Assembly: GCA_963920765.1 (NCBI GenBank)
Contig: OY987242.1
Location: forward strand, 33,380,002-33,444,001
Length of the DNA stretch: 64,000 nt
Direction: 5' to 3'
From: Ulota crispa
Lineage: Eukaryota; Streptophyta; Bryopsida; Orthotrichales; Orthotrichaceae
Shown here: piece by piece, positions 1 through 11,995 of the stretch
Layout: each line of letters starts with the position of its first letter
Position numbering within the stretch: the first letter of the stretch is position 1
The notes under the pieces: model-generated
Told to the model about the DNA's origin: nothing
The model's database searches: none
The model's input: the letters and a program-made list of their open reading frames with translations, nothing else
Program-made: the position numbers and the translations under genes

Positions 1-35
1 TTGTCAATTCAAACTCAAATGTCTTACAATCTAAG

Positions 36-897
36 AGGTAGGAGCACCCATAAGTGTTAATCTAAGGGTTTTTTGGTAGGAAAATCAATTAATGAACTTT
101 GAAAATAATAATATCAAGTTAGGAAGAGGAAACCAAAAACATTGGCATCAATTTCAAAGTTCCAATTGCAAGCATTTGTTTGCAAGGGTTTTTCAAAGTC
201 CAAAATTAATAAAATTGTAAAGCCGTGTGTAAGAGATGCTAAAATAAATGGTTATTGGTTCTTAAATAGTGGGAGGGGACACTCAAAATTATCATGTTAG
301 TCACCCAAACCACCACTTTGTTACCCTTAACCATCACCTCATCACCCATAACCATCACTCTATAGCCCACAACCATTTGTTTTTCCATTTATTAATCCTT
401 GCCCCACTGTCAGTGACACCCATGGGGACACAACGCTTATTGGTGCTGCTACCTCTTACACTGAATTCTTTTTCATATTTTTTGAAACTAGTGTAAGGTA
501 GCAGCATCCATAAGCATTGCGTCCCCATGCCCATCACCTGACAATGGTAGAGCTAATCAATAAAAAAACAAATGGTTGTGGGTGACTGAGTGATGGTTAT
601 GGGTGATGAAGTGATGGTTGTGAGTGACTAGCATGAAGTTTTGAGTACCCATCTCACTATTTAAGAACCAACAAGCCTTGTGATTAGCATCTCTTACACA
701 TGGTTCTTACAATTTCAGTGATTTTGGACTTTGAAAAATCTTTGTGAACAAATGCTTACAATTGGAGCCTTGAAATTGATGCCAATATTTTTGGTTTCCA
801 TTTCCTAACATACAATATTTTTTCCAAAGTTAGTCAATAGTCAATTGTTTTACCTACTCCAAAACGCTTATTTCCACGCTTATGGGTGCACCTACCT
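36..897. mobile_element. Foldback MITE, copy 1 of the AGGTAGG family
   Basis: The left end reads AGGTAGGAGCACCCATAAG and the right end is its imperfect reverse complement (CTTATGGGTGCACCTACCT). The inverted similarity continues inward for several hundred bases, through runs related to CACCCATAACCATCAC, to a second inner pair of the same terminal motif near 427-455 and 493-520, so nearly the whole element could fold into one hairpin. No coding capacity is seen. The flanking TA target duplication seen in other copies is not intact here. It is the longest copy of the family in the window and shares its right half with the copy at 44743-45136. Superfamily unassigned; TA flanks elsewhere would fit Tc1/mariner-like elements. 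Confidence 0.75.
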
Positions 898-986
898 TTC
901 TACAAGATCTTAGGGTTACATTTGTCCAAAAATGGACACGGATAGGAGCTTGGTTCCGGTTCAGGGGCCTGATCGGACTTCTCGCG

Positions 987-1000
987 TTTTTGGCGCCAAA
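987..1000. promoter_or_regulatory. Palindromic E2F site in the RFC promoter
   Basis: The sequence TTTTTGGCGCCAAA contains the palindrome TTTGGCGCCAAA, which matches the E2F/DP consensus TTTSSCGC on both strands. It lies about 410 bp upstream of the RFC start codon. E2F sites are well known in plant promoters of S-phase genes such as PCNA, MCM and RFC, so the site fits the neighbouring gene. Function is inferred from sequence only. Confidence 0.7.
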
Positions 1001-1327
1001 CACTGCCCCCTGTTTTTATTGAGGGCCATTCAGTCGGAGAGACGAAGAAGGATTGCATTGCATTGCAGGGACACTATTGCAGCACAATCACGTTATGTGC
1101 ACAATACACGATTTTCATTTCCCCGAGATTGCGTGAATTTTCCAAGAAGAATACTTCCTTTCTTCCGAAACCTCGTACAGTTTTACTTCCTAAACTTCAG
1201 CTTGAAGCTCCTCTAGCTTATCGTGGTCGTGAAACTTGCAGATTGCTCCTTCACGTGGCCTTGAAAAGCATGCATTGACTCACTCAGCCTTCGCAGTCTC
1301 GGAGAGTGATGCTTATTGGACTCCGAC

Positions 1328-1336
1328 TTAGGGTTT
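1328..1336. promoter_or_regulatory. Telo-box upstream of the RFC start
   Basis: TTAGGGTTT (AAACCCTAA on the other strand) lies about 75 bp before the RFC start codon. Telo-boxes are common near transcription starts of plant replication, ribosomal and translation genes. Together with the E2F palindrome at 987-1000 this is a typical proliferation-linked plant promoter. The transcription start itself is not visible. Confidence 0.55.
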
Positions 1337-1410
1337 AACACGCTCAAAGCGTACGTTTCATTTCGCCGCATTCTCGACTTCGAAGTGCGGTGAAGTGGCA
1401 ATCGAGACGA

Positions 1411-4400
1411 ATGGCGGAGGATATGGAAGTGGACACAGCGCCGCCGCGCGTTCTGTCAGCTGCTCAGAAAGGTAAGGGGAAGGTGGACATGAGCAGCGGT
1501 CGACAAGTGAAAGGAGGACCGTGGGTGGAGAAGTATCGGCCTACTTCGCTTGCTGATGTGGCTGCTCATAAGGACATCATCGACACCAGTAAGCCTCCCT
1601 TTTGCATTGGATTTTGCATTGGATTTTTCTATTTCAGCAAAGATAGCGTCTATTTAGATTGCAGCGTTAAGGCTCATAATTTGAAAAGTTAGGGTTTGAT
1701 TTGATGAGGTCGCTGGCTATCAGTGATTTAAAGTGCGCGTTGGTTTCGTCGTTACGTGTTTTGTGTTAGTTTTCATGCCATCAAAGCTTTTCTTGTGCTG
1801 TTGTGGTAAGGTCACCTTACCTAAAAGAGACACTTGAGCGTAGTTAATATTATCACAAATGCTTAATCGTTTCTTCACATGTTTCCAAAACGAAGAGGAT
1901 TCCAAAGCAGCAAATGTCGAGCTACAAATGACCTAAAATTAACACAAGCTCTGATATTGCACAGTTACTATTACCAAGATAGTCAAAGCTTTACATGTTT
2001 TTGATAGCAAAGATAGATGTAGCGTTGAACGCTTTCAGAAGGCTCATAATTTGAAAAGATAGGGTTTGATTTGATGAGCTATCAGTGATTTTGAAGTGCG
2101 CGTTGGTTTCGTCGTCGTTACGTGTTTTGATCGGTTTTGTGTTAGTTTACATGCCATCAAAGCTTTTCTTGTGCTGTTGTGGTAAGGTCACTAAACGTGA
2201 AAGCGACACTTGAGCGTAGTTAATATTATCACAATGCTTAATTGTTTTCTTCACATGTTTCCAAAACGAAGAGGATTCCAAAGCAGCAAATGTCGAGCTA
2301 CTTCGATACTGCATGCAAAAGCTATATGTGTTCGAAGTAACCAGCAAATGACCTAAAATTAACACAAGCTCTGATATTGCACAGTTATGATTATCAAGAT
2401 AGTTAAAGCTTTATATATTCTTGTTAGCATATCAAACAGGAATCCTGCATTCTAAATAATACGTTTATTTGGACACCATAATAAAGGCTTTATATATTCT
2501 TGATAGCATATCAAAGAGGAATCCTGCATTTTCAAAGAATACGTTTATTTGGACACCATATGTAAGAGTTTTTATAGTCCAAATTTTCGTTTGGTAAATG
2601 ACCAGAAGCGAGGTGTACATTCTCAAAGGTTAGTTGTGCAAAGTTTTGGTGTTTCGAATTTAGGTGTTCAGTAAACTCTTCCTTCACCTTCTTCCTCAAC
2701 TTTCTTCCTTGATCTTGATGCTTGTGTTCTTGGTTGTGTGCGAAGTTGACAGGTTGACAGGTGAGAATCGGCTGCCGCACCTGCTGCTCTATGGTCCACC
2801 CGGCACAGGCAAAACGTCGACCATCCTGGCAGTGGCACGGAAGCTTTACGGAGCTCAATATCAGAACATGATTTTGGAGCTGAATGCTTCTGATGACCGT
2901 GGAATTGATGTCGTCCGGCAGCAAGTGCAAGACTTCGCAAGTACCAAGAGTATCTCCTTCGGGTAAGCATACGCACACTCTCTCTCTCACTCTTTCACAT
3001 TTTCTGCTATTTTACTTCTTAACCTCTGTCTGTCGCTCTCTCACATTTTCTGCTATTATACTTTGAACCTCTGTCTCTTGCTCTCTCGCATTTTCTGCTG
3101 TTCTGCTTTGGAACCTCTTGCGATCGGACTAAAGCCTTAAGGATCAAGGATTCACGTCTTGGATTTGGATTGATCGTGTAGTGAAAAATGCACTGGTCAA
3201 ATTCTAATCTCTAGAACCGTTGAAGAAACAAACATTGTATGTTTTGGTCAAGAAACAAATATAATCAAACAGTAGATAGTCTCCCATAAGACCTACTTAA
3301 AGTTGCTATGAGAGTCCAAGTTTCGGCTGTTTGGTCCTTTGGAGTCTCATTGCTGTACAAAACAGTCATTTCGTTCTGGGATACGAGGCTTAGGTTTGTA
3401 TCGTAGAAGCCCACCCCTTTAGCTTCAGTAGGGTTTAGGGTTTAGAGTCCAAAGATTTGGGATTTAAACATGACTGATTGGATTGATCGTGTTGGAAAAT
3501 GTAACTCAGATGGTGCCTAAGGTTCAAGTTAGGCTCCTTGGTCCTTTGAAGGGTTTAAATATGATGTTTGTGTCTCTTTCTTGCGGGATTTTCTATGGGG
3601 ATATGCAGGCCAAAGGTGAATGTGAAACTCGTTATTCTGGATGAGGCAGATGCCATGACGAAGGAAGCCCAGTTTGCTTTGCGTAGAAGTAATTCCTTTT
3701 CCTCTAATTTCTTCCTTTTTTGCCTTTTTACTGTGTTTGCTTCTACCTTATGAAGTAAAGTAATTGAAAGCTCTTGAAGCTCTTTCCTTCAAGTGGCATG
3801 AGCTTCTTACCTGTTATGGAAGTATACGTCGTTGTGATAGCTTGATTGTTAGATCGATTTGGACCACAAATTGTTGCTCGTCTATGCAAGTAGAGGCTTA
3901 TTTTATTTTATTCTGAAATCTCTGCAAATGGCAGTTATTGAGAAGTATACAAAGAGTACAAGATTTTGTCTTATTTGCAACTATGCTAGTAAGATCATCC
4001 CAGCATTGCAGTCTCGGTGCACTCGCTTCAGATTCGCTCCATTGGATCCTTCCAATGTCACAGAGCGTCTTCGCTATGTCATTCAGCAAGAAGGGTACGA
4101 TCTCACCAGCACTTTACTCCGCAGTATATGTCGAAGCTATTGAAAAGTCTAAAGCTCAAAGTTTCCTAAATTCTCAGCTAAAATTAGAGCCTTTCCTTGG
4201 AAGCAAACAGCCGATTGTAGTAACTTTCAAATCATATATCTAGCGTTCAAAAAGGACATGATTTCTTCCTTTTGTTGGCACAATTCTGTTACCTTCCTTG
4301 AAGCTCTCCAATGAATCACTGCTTTTGTGTGCAGTTTGGATGTGACAGACGGTGGATTGGCAGCTATTGTGAGACTCGTTAATGGAGATTTGCGCAAAGC

Positions 4401-6169
4401 CCTCAACATTCTTCAGGTTTGTTTGCTTCTCTTATCTTTCCTTGGTAGCTCCTTCTATATGTCGATGGCGAGAAATGATATCTGGATATTGTTATGCATC
4501 TTGCAATGGCTGAAATGTAGCCATCTCAAGGATTGTACGAGCCTCAATAACGTTGTGTTGGTGCTATTGATTTGCTGTCACAGTCGGCACAAATGGCGAA
4601 TCCTCACTTGACTGAAGAGGCTGTGTACTTGTGCACTGGTAACCCAATGCCAAAAGATATCGAGCACATTGCATTTTGGCTTCTCAATGAACCTTTCTCT
4701 ACGTCCTACCAAAGTATCCTACCCCAAATGTTATTCTTCTGCATCCACTTGCTGTTTCCAATGCGTGCTTCTTAATTTGGAATTTCTTTGAAAAATGGCC
4801 TGTCCATGATATTTATATATATTTCTAACTATCGTTAAATACAAACGTGACCTAACATTCTCTAAGCCAAAGATTTCCTTGCTTAGGCATTATGTGACAT
4901 CTCACCATTGGGAGGAGTATCTCCTGGGTTGGATTTGAACTGAACTGGCTAATGACATTCACTAGCAAGGTCTTTGTTTTCTTGGGAAGCAGAGGGACTT
5001 TTCAATAACGTTGTGGATGATACTTTCAAGGCTACGCAACTGTTGAAAGGAGTATTGATCTGAACTTGCTGAGCGTGTTTTTGTAATGCAGTTTATGTTA
5101 TAATGCTGCGTTTTCATTCCTTGTCGCTTTTGCTTCATTAACCTTAACCTCATTCAACAGAGATAACGCAGATGAAGACGAGCAAAGGTCTGGCCTTAGT
5201 TGATGTTGTCAAAGAGCTTCAACCGTAAGTGCACCACTCCCTCCCCCTCCCTCTCTCTCGGATTATGAATATAATAACCCTGCTATCCTAATGGTATGTT
5301 TTTTTTGTTTATACTGTCCTTTTTTAGAAACTCCATTTTTGCTTATTCTGTTTCTTTTTGTGAGTTTGCAATCTGGTTGCTATTTGTCTTGCTTTCATAC
5401 CTGCGGCAACCTCATATTTGCTAATATTCTTCTTTTCTTCTCTGTGGCAGGTTTGTTTTTAGTATCAACATGCCCTCTGCAGTGAGAGTTCAGCTGATTG
5501 ATGCTCTTGCAGACATTGAGTATGGTTCACCGCAACTCTTTTAGTTTCTTTTTTTTTCTGAAACCCATCTGCATCAACCAAGGAACGCCAACTAGCTAAT
5601 TAGAGTGCCAAACCTCCATTTAGCTAGTTTGAAGTTAATTAAACTAGTGTTTGCCTGCACTTGCAAGGTATCTAATGGCAAGTTAAGATATGTTTGCATT
5701 TAGTGTTAAAACCGGTGTTGGCAAAATGAATCTAGTCTTAGTTTCATTCGTATGACTCTCTCTAATACCACTGTAACACACCTCTAAGCTTTTTACGTTG
5801 GCCAACTGTTGATGTTTCGTTAATCTAGCACTTCAAACCTTTGGTTTATGCACAATTAGTTTAATCAGGAAGTGAATTAACTCGTGGAGATGAACGTAAA
5901 ATCTTTGCGAGTTAGTAGCTTCGCCAAAATAGCTTCTATTTCCAAATTTCTGCTTAGTAACTAAATCCAGTGAACTAAAATTGTTACTTGGTTGATGCCG
6001 GTGGGTAGTTAGATCAATTTCTTTTATATAGTTTAACCAATTATTGTGTCTTGGCACTCCTGTTTACAGGTACAGATTAGCTTTTGGGACAAACGAGAAG
6101 CTTCAATTGGGAGCCTTACTCGGTGCATTTACACATGCCCGGACAGCGTTGGTGTCTGCAGCTCGGTGA
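1411..6169 (+). CDS. RFC3: Replication factor C small subunit (human RFC5 / Arabidopsis RFC3 type)
   Basis: AAA+ subunit of the RFC clamp loader, which opens and loads PCNA onto primer-template junctions in the nucleus. Nine exons: 1411-1588, 2746-2962, 3609-3688, 3935-4094, 4335-4416, 4584-4713, 5161-5224, 5451-5519, 6070-6169. They join in frame into 359 residues ending in TGA, a typical size for this subunit. Visible landmarks are the N-terminal motif PWVEKYRP (residues 37-44), Walker A GPPGTGKT (76-83), Walker B LDEADAM (142-148), the sensor-1 Asn in LICN (about 174) and the RFC signature SRC (185-187), followed by the conserved C-terminal helical region ([15 protein letters not shown], ADIEYRLAFG). 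All introns are GT-AG. The ATG at 1411 is chosen because the family motif follows after a short variable N-terminus; an upstream GTG at 1390 is in frame but not a plausible plant start. No frameshift or missing motif was seen. The gene symbol follows Arabidopsis naming. Confidence 0.95.
1636..2430. repeat. Tandem duplication (period about 370 bp) inside RFC intron 1
   Basis: Two diverged copies lie head to tail. The first runs from about 1636 to 2005, the second from about 2006 to 2430. Both contain AGCAAAGATAG, then GGCTCATAATTTGAAAAG, a telo-box-like TTAGGGTTTGAT or ATAGGGTTTGAT, CATGCCATCAAAGCTTTTC and CCAAAACGAAGAGGATTCC in the same order. The second copy has a small insertion after the CGAGCTAC motif. 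This makes intron 1 by far the longest intron of the gene. Confidence 0.85.
2401..2560. repeat. Tandem repeat, two units of 80 bp, RFC intron 1
   Basis: The segment containing CTTTATATATTCTTG, then AGGAATCCTGCATT and ending ACGTTTATTTGGACACCATA occurs twice, with the endings at 2461-2480 and 2541-2560. It directly follows the 370 bp duplication in the same intron. Confidence 0.85.
2976..3120. repeat. Pyrimidine-rich tandem repeat, RFC intron 2
   Basis: Three diverged units of roughly 55 bp built around CTCTCTC-CATTTTCTGCT and a following AACCTCT motif, on the + strand directly after the exon 2 donor. A simple-sequence expansion; no other role is visible. Confidence 0.65.
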
Positions 6170-8544
6170 TGCTTAGAATTTGCACATGGTCACTAAAAAA
6201 TCTGGCCCATTAATGTAGTGGCTGAAGCTTGTAATTCACAGGTGTCAGGGTTGACTGGTACAGGAGCACTCGGCGTGAGAAACACAAACTCACATGCAAC
6301 TCATAGGTAGGTGTTCCAGCACTGCTATCAAACAAAAAAATGTTGATTTCAACATTCCCTTGAGAAAGTGCTAATTCAAACAAAATAGGTGATTTACAGC
6401 AATTATGATAATGGCATTGCTGTTATGATACGAAACCAAATGGTAGCCATTGCTATTGCGCAATCACCTGATCCCCAATAGTTGCACTCATCTCCTTGTA
6501 CACAGTTTTCAGTACCTGAAGCCATTGCTGTAGCCAAGTGCCAATTTCAAGAGACAACCGGAGTATCAGCTTTTTTGTGAGGAGAATTGCTTAAAACCTC
6601 AAACGTTCTGGTATGAAGTGTATTGAGCAGTAGTTTAATATTGCGTCTTCCTTCTTTACGTTATGCTGGTTTGTTGCGGTCCTTTTGATTTAGTTAATGT
6701 TTTCAAAGTTTTGAAGTATTATTGAGTTGCTTGGGAGGTTTCGTAGCAGTTTTACGGTTTTCTTTAATACGATCTCTGACTTCATTTTTAGAAGATGGTT
6801 CGCTTGCAGTGATTTTTGTTCCCCTGGTTGCAATTTAACTAATCTTGGAATGAAAAAGAAGATACCTTGAGGAAGTTTGAGTAAGTACCTTATATGAAAA
6901 CCAGAACCAAACTAATGCTATAGGACAAAGCCTTTTGTAGCATAGCTGCTTATTCAACAACACTTGAGGTGTTTATAGTTTGATAACTCTTACCGAAGAA
7001 TTTCCCTCGGTGTTGTTGATAAATAATTCCCGCCCTCAAAATTTAGAGGTTGTTACAAGAAATAATCTTGTGCCAAAACATTATCTTGGAATGTTGTCCT
7101 AGAATACAAGGCTTTAAGCACTACAAGTATTATTGATGATATGGGTTTCAAGATATTGCAATTGTCTTTTTTTTTTGGTTAGAATTCAATTAATTACAAA
7201 CTAGTGATTGGCTTGCTTGGGATTGTTACAAAAAACGTACAAAGAGGTTGCTCATAAGATTGGTCACATTGCAATCCTACAAGTATAGCCCAATGTCATG
7301 TCCCTCCTTATAAGTGCCCTTTACACATTGGTGAGCAAGGAGACATTAAGAGTGATGACTCCTGCCTTGCAACTGCCTTGCAAAAGATTTTGCAAAATAC
7401 TTGGTGGTAAAATATGGGAGTTATTTCAAGGAAATTGGGTGTTGTGTTACGTGTTAAGCTTTACAAGCTTCAAAAGATAATGAAATTATGCATTTATGGG
7501 TCCTAAAAATGTGAGGATTGAAACTATGAGTTAAAGATAAATCTTCAAAGTTGACAATATCCTAAATGGTGTTATCTACATGATATTGATTTCTGATAGG
7601 TTAGAGCTTACATAGTACTAGTCCATGATATTGATTTCTGATAGGTTAGAGCTTACATAGTACTAGTCCATGATATTGATTTCTGATAGGTTAGAGCTTA
7701 CATAGTACTAGTCCAAATAGAACAAATGAGTAGTTCATCATGGTCTATACAAGGCCGGGTCACACAAGACCCAAAACTGTCAGTGTTCAAGGCAAGTTGA
7801 TTTATCAAAATGGATTCCTCACTTTTAGAGCCCCTTTCTTAGTTTCAACCTCCAGTTTCAAATGTTAGTTTCTAGAGTTGCAAAATTGCCAGTTTCCACT
7901 TTCCACCATAGTTCTAGTATTTTAAAAAGAATTATTCTTTGAGAGTGCCAAATTGCACTTCCTCGCGACGCTAGAACTTGGCTAGGGCTAGAATTATGGA
8001 GGTAAGGTGGGCTGGAAATAGGCTGAATAGTAAAAATAAGTGTGGCTCAAATTTATAAAACTAGCTACTGAAACTAGCGGTGTTGAAAACTGCCATTTCA
8101 AACAGTCAGTTTTAAAACTTGTGTGGCCCCGGCATCAAAGAGCAAATTTCAAAGTTGTAGGTTGTTTCTCCCATTTGAAGGCTTGAGCTAGAAGATATTT
8201 TGGTTGGGATGTTCCAAGGTTTTGGAAATCTTATTTTGTGGTTTCGAAAGGAAAATGTGTTGTTTTTTCTACATTTTGGTACTCTAGGAGTTCTCTTGGT
8301 GTTAAAATATTACCAAATCTTGCAAAGTGTATTATAAAGAAGGATGGCCTTGCTTTTCACTTCTACATAAAGCCATGGTAAATCTTAGTGGGTAATAGAT
8401 GGTGAAGTTGGAATTCTCATTGTTGTTGTCATGGCTTCATGGGATGTCGTTAGGAACCTCTTGCTATCGTTTAATTGGTGTCTTGTTCTTTGGTAAATTG
8501 CTACAAATGTATATTGATGAGTATTGTAACATTTTGATAAAATA
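6170..8544. other. Intergenic AT-rich DNA downstream of RFC
   Basis: No coding region is recognisable. The first few hundred bases should hold the RFC 3' UTR. The only clear structure is the 45 bp tandem repeat listed separately. Confidence 0.6.
7581..7715. repeat. Tandem repeat, three copies of 45 bp
   Basis: Three consecutive, practically identical 45 bp units start at 7581, 7626 and 7671, each beginning TGATATTGATTTCTGATAGG and containing TTAGAGCTTACATAGTACTA. The near-perfect identity indicates a recent expansion. Confidence 0.95.
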
Positions 8545-9011
8545 AATTTAGGGTCTTGATATTGCCACCCCCTTTTTGATACTGCCACCCCCCTTTTTGA
8601 TACTGCCACCCCCCTTTTTGATACTGCCACCCTCATTTTTGATATTGCCACCCTCCTCTTTTACATCATTGTTTAGTTTTTAGTGATTTTTGGGGACAAT
8701 TTAAAAAAAAGAATAGAATTAAATATGTATCAAACTAGTTGATTTTTTGTTGGTGTATTTCAAAATGATAAATTGTAATCAATTTTTTTGATAAGACAAA
8801 ATAATAGAGTGTTGTCTTTTCTTATCGAATTTTTTTATTGCAGGTTAATCATTTTGAAATACACCAACAAAATAATCAATTAGTTTGAGACATATTTAGT
8901 TCTAAATTTATATAAAAAATGTCCCCAAAAATCACTAAAAACTGAACAATGATGTAAAAGAGGGGAGTGGCAGTATCAAAAACGAGGGTGGCAGTATCAA
9001 GACCCTAAATT
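8545..9011. mobile_element. TA-flanked foldback MITE with subterminal repeats
   Basis: The left end AATTTAGGGTCTTGATA and the right end TATCAAGACCCTAAATT are inverted copies, each bordered by TA (8543-8544 and 9012-9013). The left end carries five tandem 20-21 bp units around TTGATACTGCCACCCCCC; the right end has about two diverged units of the complement. Inside, a long inverted repeat (for example TTTTTAGTGATTTTTGGGGA against TCCCCAAAAATCACTAAAAA) makes the element nearly a full hairpin. No coding capacity. It does not share termini with the AGGTAGG family. Confidence 0.8.
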
Positions 9012-10564
9012 TAGTTGGTTGGTCATCACAAAAGGACAAGTAGTATTGGTGATCAATAGAGTCAACTCCAAGGACTTTGGCATTTGTACAAACTTTGCTC
9101 TATGCCACTTGTTGGCATGCTTGGTTGCACATGTAGAAGTTGGAAAGTAGAAATTCCAAAGTGAATACAGAACTATAATTTGTACAAATACTGACATTGG
9201 ATGTGTTTGGCATGCATTTAATGTTGTCATTTTTTAAAGAATGTGAAGTATTTTTGTGGTTGCTTTTAGTATTTTGATTATGCAATTGTGTAAACTCAAG
9301 CATTTCATCAAATGTGGAATTCAAACATATCACTAATGTTCATACTCTTCTTTATTTTAGGTTCTATATGAGAAGTTCATGTAGTAATATCCTTTGCTCC
9401 ATGTTCTAATAGCTATAAATGTTGGTATCTTCACATTTCTTTCTAATTGGTATGCTTTGCATTCTTATGCAATATTTTTGTTGATATTATGATTCTTTTA
9501 ATTCCACCTCACATTGTGTGCCACCGTGGCTCTGCCAGCATGGCTTGTGCCACCCTAGCCTTGTTGTAAACTTGGTTAGGGCATACAAACTGGGAGCTAT
9601 TTCAAGGCTAGTTTGTGGCACCTTACCAGTAAGCACATGTTCCAATGCAATTCCAAGTGCTCTAGTAGAATTCCTAGAGCACTAGGAAACTAGCAAATTT
9701 GCCGCCTAAGGAGGTTGTTTTGACGGAGCCATTTCTTGGTTCTATGTTGCCGTGGTGGCATGGTTCCATTGGAGCCCTAAAAGTCCCTACAATTCTTGTT
9801 AAAGTGGCCCCCACCTAGAGGAATGCAGGACTAGCCCATTCCTAGTGTACACATTGTTGATGCTCTAAGGTCCCTAAACCCATTGAGAACATTACATTGT
9901 GAACAAATTGATTCAAGAATGACTTTAATCATCTTGTCAAAAGCAAGTTGTCCAATATGACTATATAACATGATAATTACATATCCTTTTTCCTTGATGT
10001 TAGAAACTCAAATCATATTTTATTAATCTTATAGTAATGTCAAATTCTAAAACATGATTAAGTTGCAAGATTGATTTTAAAATCCTTGACTCTTTACAAT
10101 TTTGTAATAGTTTTTTGAAAATTACTTTAACCCATGAACATCCCAAACGCCCTTTGTGGCCATATGTATGGCCGTATGTACAGACGTATTTGAGCTATTC
10201 TGAGGGCTTTCCAAAAATTTTTATGCATCCACCATCATACAACCCTTCAATATGTATGGTTGTAATACTTGATTTCTAGCTGATTCAAACTTCTGTATAT
10301 TGGTTGCGATTGTATTTGGTACCGTATCTCCAAAGCCCAAGGGACGTTTAAGGGTCTAACTTGACAATGTTCATTCTATGAAAGGAGCATTTGTTATATC
10401 TCATAAGTTTGAATCCCTACAACATCAAGGAACCTAGCACACAACTCTTAATTACTATCTTGAAATTCAATGATAAAATATGACAGTAACCAATAACAAA
10501 TTCAACCAAGGAGAACATGGTAAATTGTTTTTGAAATTTGTTCAAAAGATTTTAAATGGCAGTA
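9012..10564. other. Intergenic AT-rich DNA
   Basis: No gene, RNA or transposon ends could be recognised here. Short open frames exist but show no familiar motif. Confidence 0.5.
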
Positions 10565-10991
10565 AGGTAGGAGCACCCATGGGCATCATGTCCCTTAGGG
10601 CGTGACTTGATTAAAAACCCAACTCCGTTGCTTTTGTTCCCAACTTCATTGCTTTAGTTCCTTGTTCTGTCAGAATAGGAAAACGTGACGATGCTTGGTT
10701 GCAGTAGATTGGTTAGATTGTGGATACCAAGGCTTTGGTTTTGATAATAATTGAAGGTAGTAAGAGGCTCCATGATGCATGGTTTAAGCTCACTCTGTCA
10801 ACGCCCATAGATAAGAAACTATTTAGCACTTTGAATAAATTGCTCAAATAAATGATCATGTAAGTAAGTTTTTTAACAAACCCAATATTTTTTATTTCCA
10901 CTTCCTAGCCTAAAAATATTAATTTCAAGCCTATTTCATAACCTCAAATACCCTAAAATAAAAAGTTTACTGGTTATGGGTGCTCCTACCT
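10565..10991. mobile_element. MITE, AGGTAGG family, 427 bp
   Basis: The left terminus AGGTAGGAGCACCCAT and the right terminus ATGGGTGCTCCTACCT are perfect inverted copies. TA dinucleotides flank both ends (10563-10564 and 10992-10993), consistent with a TA target-site duplication. No coding capacity. Confidence 0.85.
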
Positions 10992-11345
10992 TAAGTGGGC
11001 CTCACATGCATCCATGACATCCAAGCCAGGGGAAGCTGAAACACAGTCATTGCACTTATGATCAAACCCCTCTATTTTCTTGGAAGTAAAAAATTATTAG
11101 AGAAGCAATGATTTTTCCAAAAAGCAATGAGTTTCTCTATAAAAATATTTTTCTCCACAAGTTTTCATCAAAGTGTGTACTAAAAGATAGTTCAATTTCC
11201 ACCTTACGAGTGATGACTTTCTCCCGAAATAATACTCTAGGCATGTTGGAATGCATGCATGAAGAGATAGTTTAACAAACGCTGTGAAACCAAATCTGTA
11301 GTTTCAAGTAGGCAACTAGCAAACCCTCATAAACTAAGTCTAGTG

Positions 11346-11995
11346 AGGTAGGCGCACCCATAAGCGTGGAAGTAAGGGCTTTGGAGTAGGTAAAACAATT
11401 GACTAACTTTGAAAAAAATACTGTAAGGTAGGAAGTGGAAATAAAAAATATTGGCATCAACTTCAAGGTTTCAATTGCAAGCATTTGTTCACAAAGATTT
11501 CTCCAAGTCCAAGATCACTAAAATTGTAAGAACCATGTGTAAGAGATACTAAAAACAATGCTTGTTGGTTCTTAAATAGTGAGATGGGTACTCAAAATTG
11601 TCATGCAAGTCACCCACAACCATCACTTTGTCACCCATAACTATCACTTAATTATCCATAACGAGGGTTTTTTTTTGGTTTTCCAACCAATGCTCGTGTG
11701 GCATTCTTTGAAAGTGGCTTGTAGCTTGGAGTTGAAGGTGACCTCTATGCATGGATTTTTGCAACATAGTGGGATTTTTTTTGTAGACAAAAAATATTCA
11801 TTGACATTTTTTTGATTAAGTAGTACCTCAAATAATTTAAAAGTGATGGCATCAATATTTAATTTGACAAGAATTTTATGGAAGCCTAGACTGCAATGCA
11901 CTTTTTATTATTGCAGTCTCGCATTTTTTGAAAAAAAACCCCCCTTTTTTTCTATAGGCTTGAAGCTCACCTTTTGGGGATGGGTGCGCCTACCT
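11346..11995. mobile_element. MITE, AGGTAGG family, 650 bp, rearranged centre
   Basis: The left end AGGTAGGCGCACCCATAAGC and the right end GGGTGCGCCTACCT are inverted; TA follows the right end, while the left flank is TG. The left 300 bp matches the arm found in the copies at 36-897 and 44743-45136. The right part from about 11660 is different sequence, so the right arm has been replaced or interrupted. Confidence 0.8.

Noticed and set aside
2664-2745. Extension of RFC exon 2 upstream through an open frame
   Set aside because: The frame is open, but the residues do not match RFC; the acceptor at 2745 rebuilds IDRLTGEN in frame with exon 1.
7298-7480. Short open frames in AT-rich intergenic DNA (also 12260-12556 and 57633-57890)
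   Set aside because: They have chance length for such DNA and no motif, splice context or conservation that I can see.
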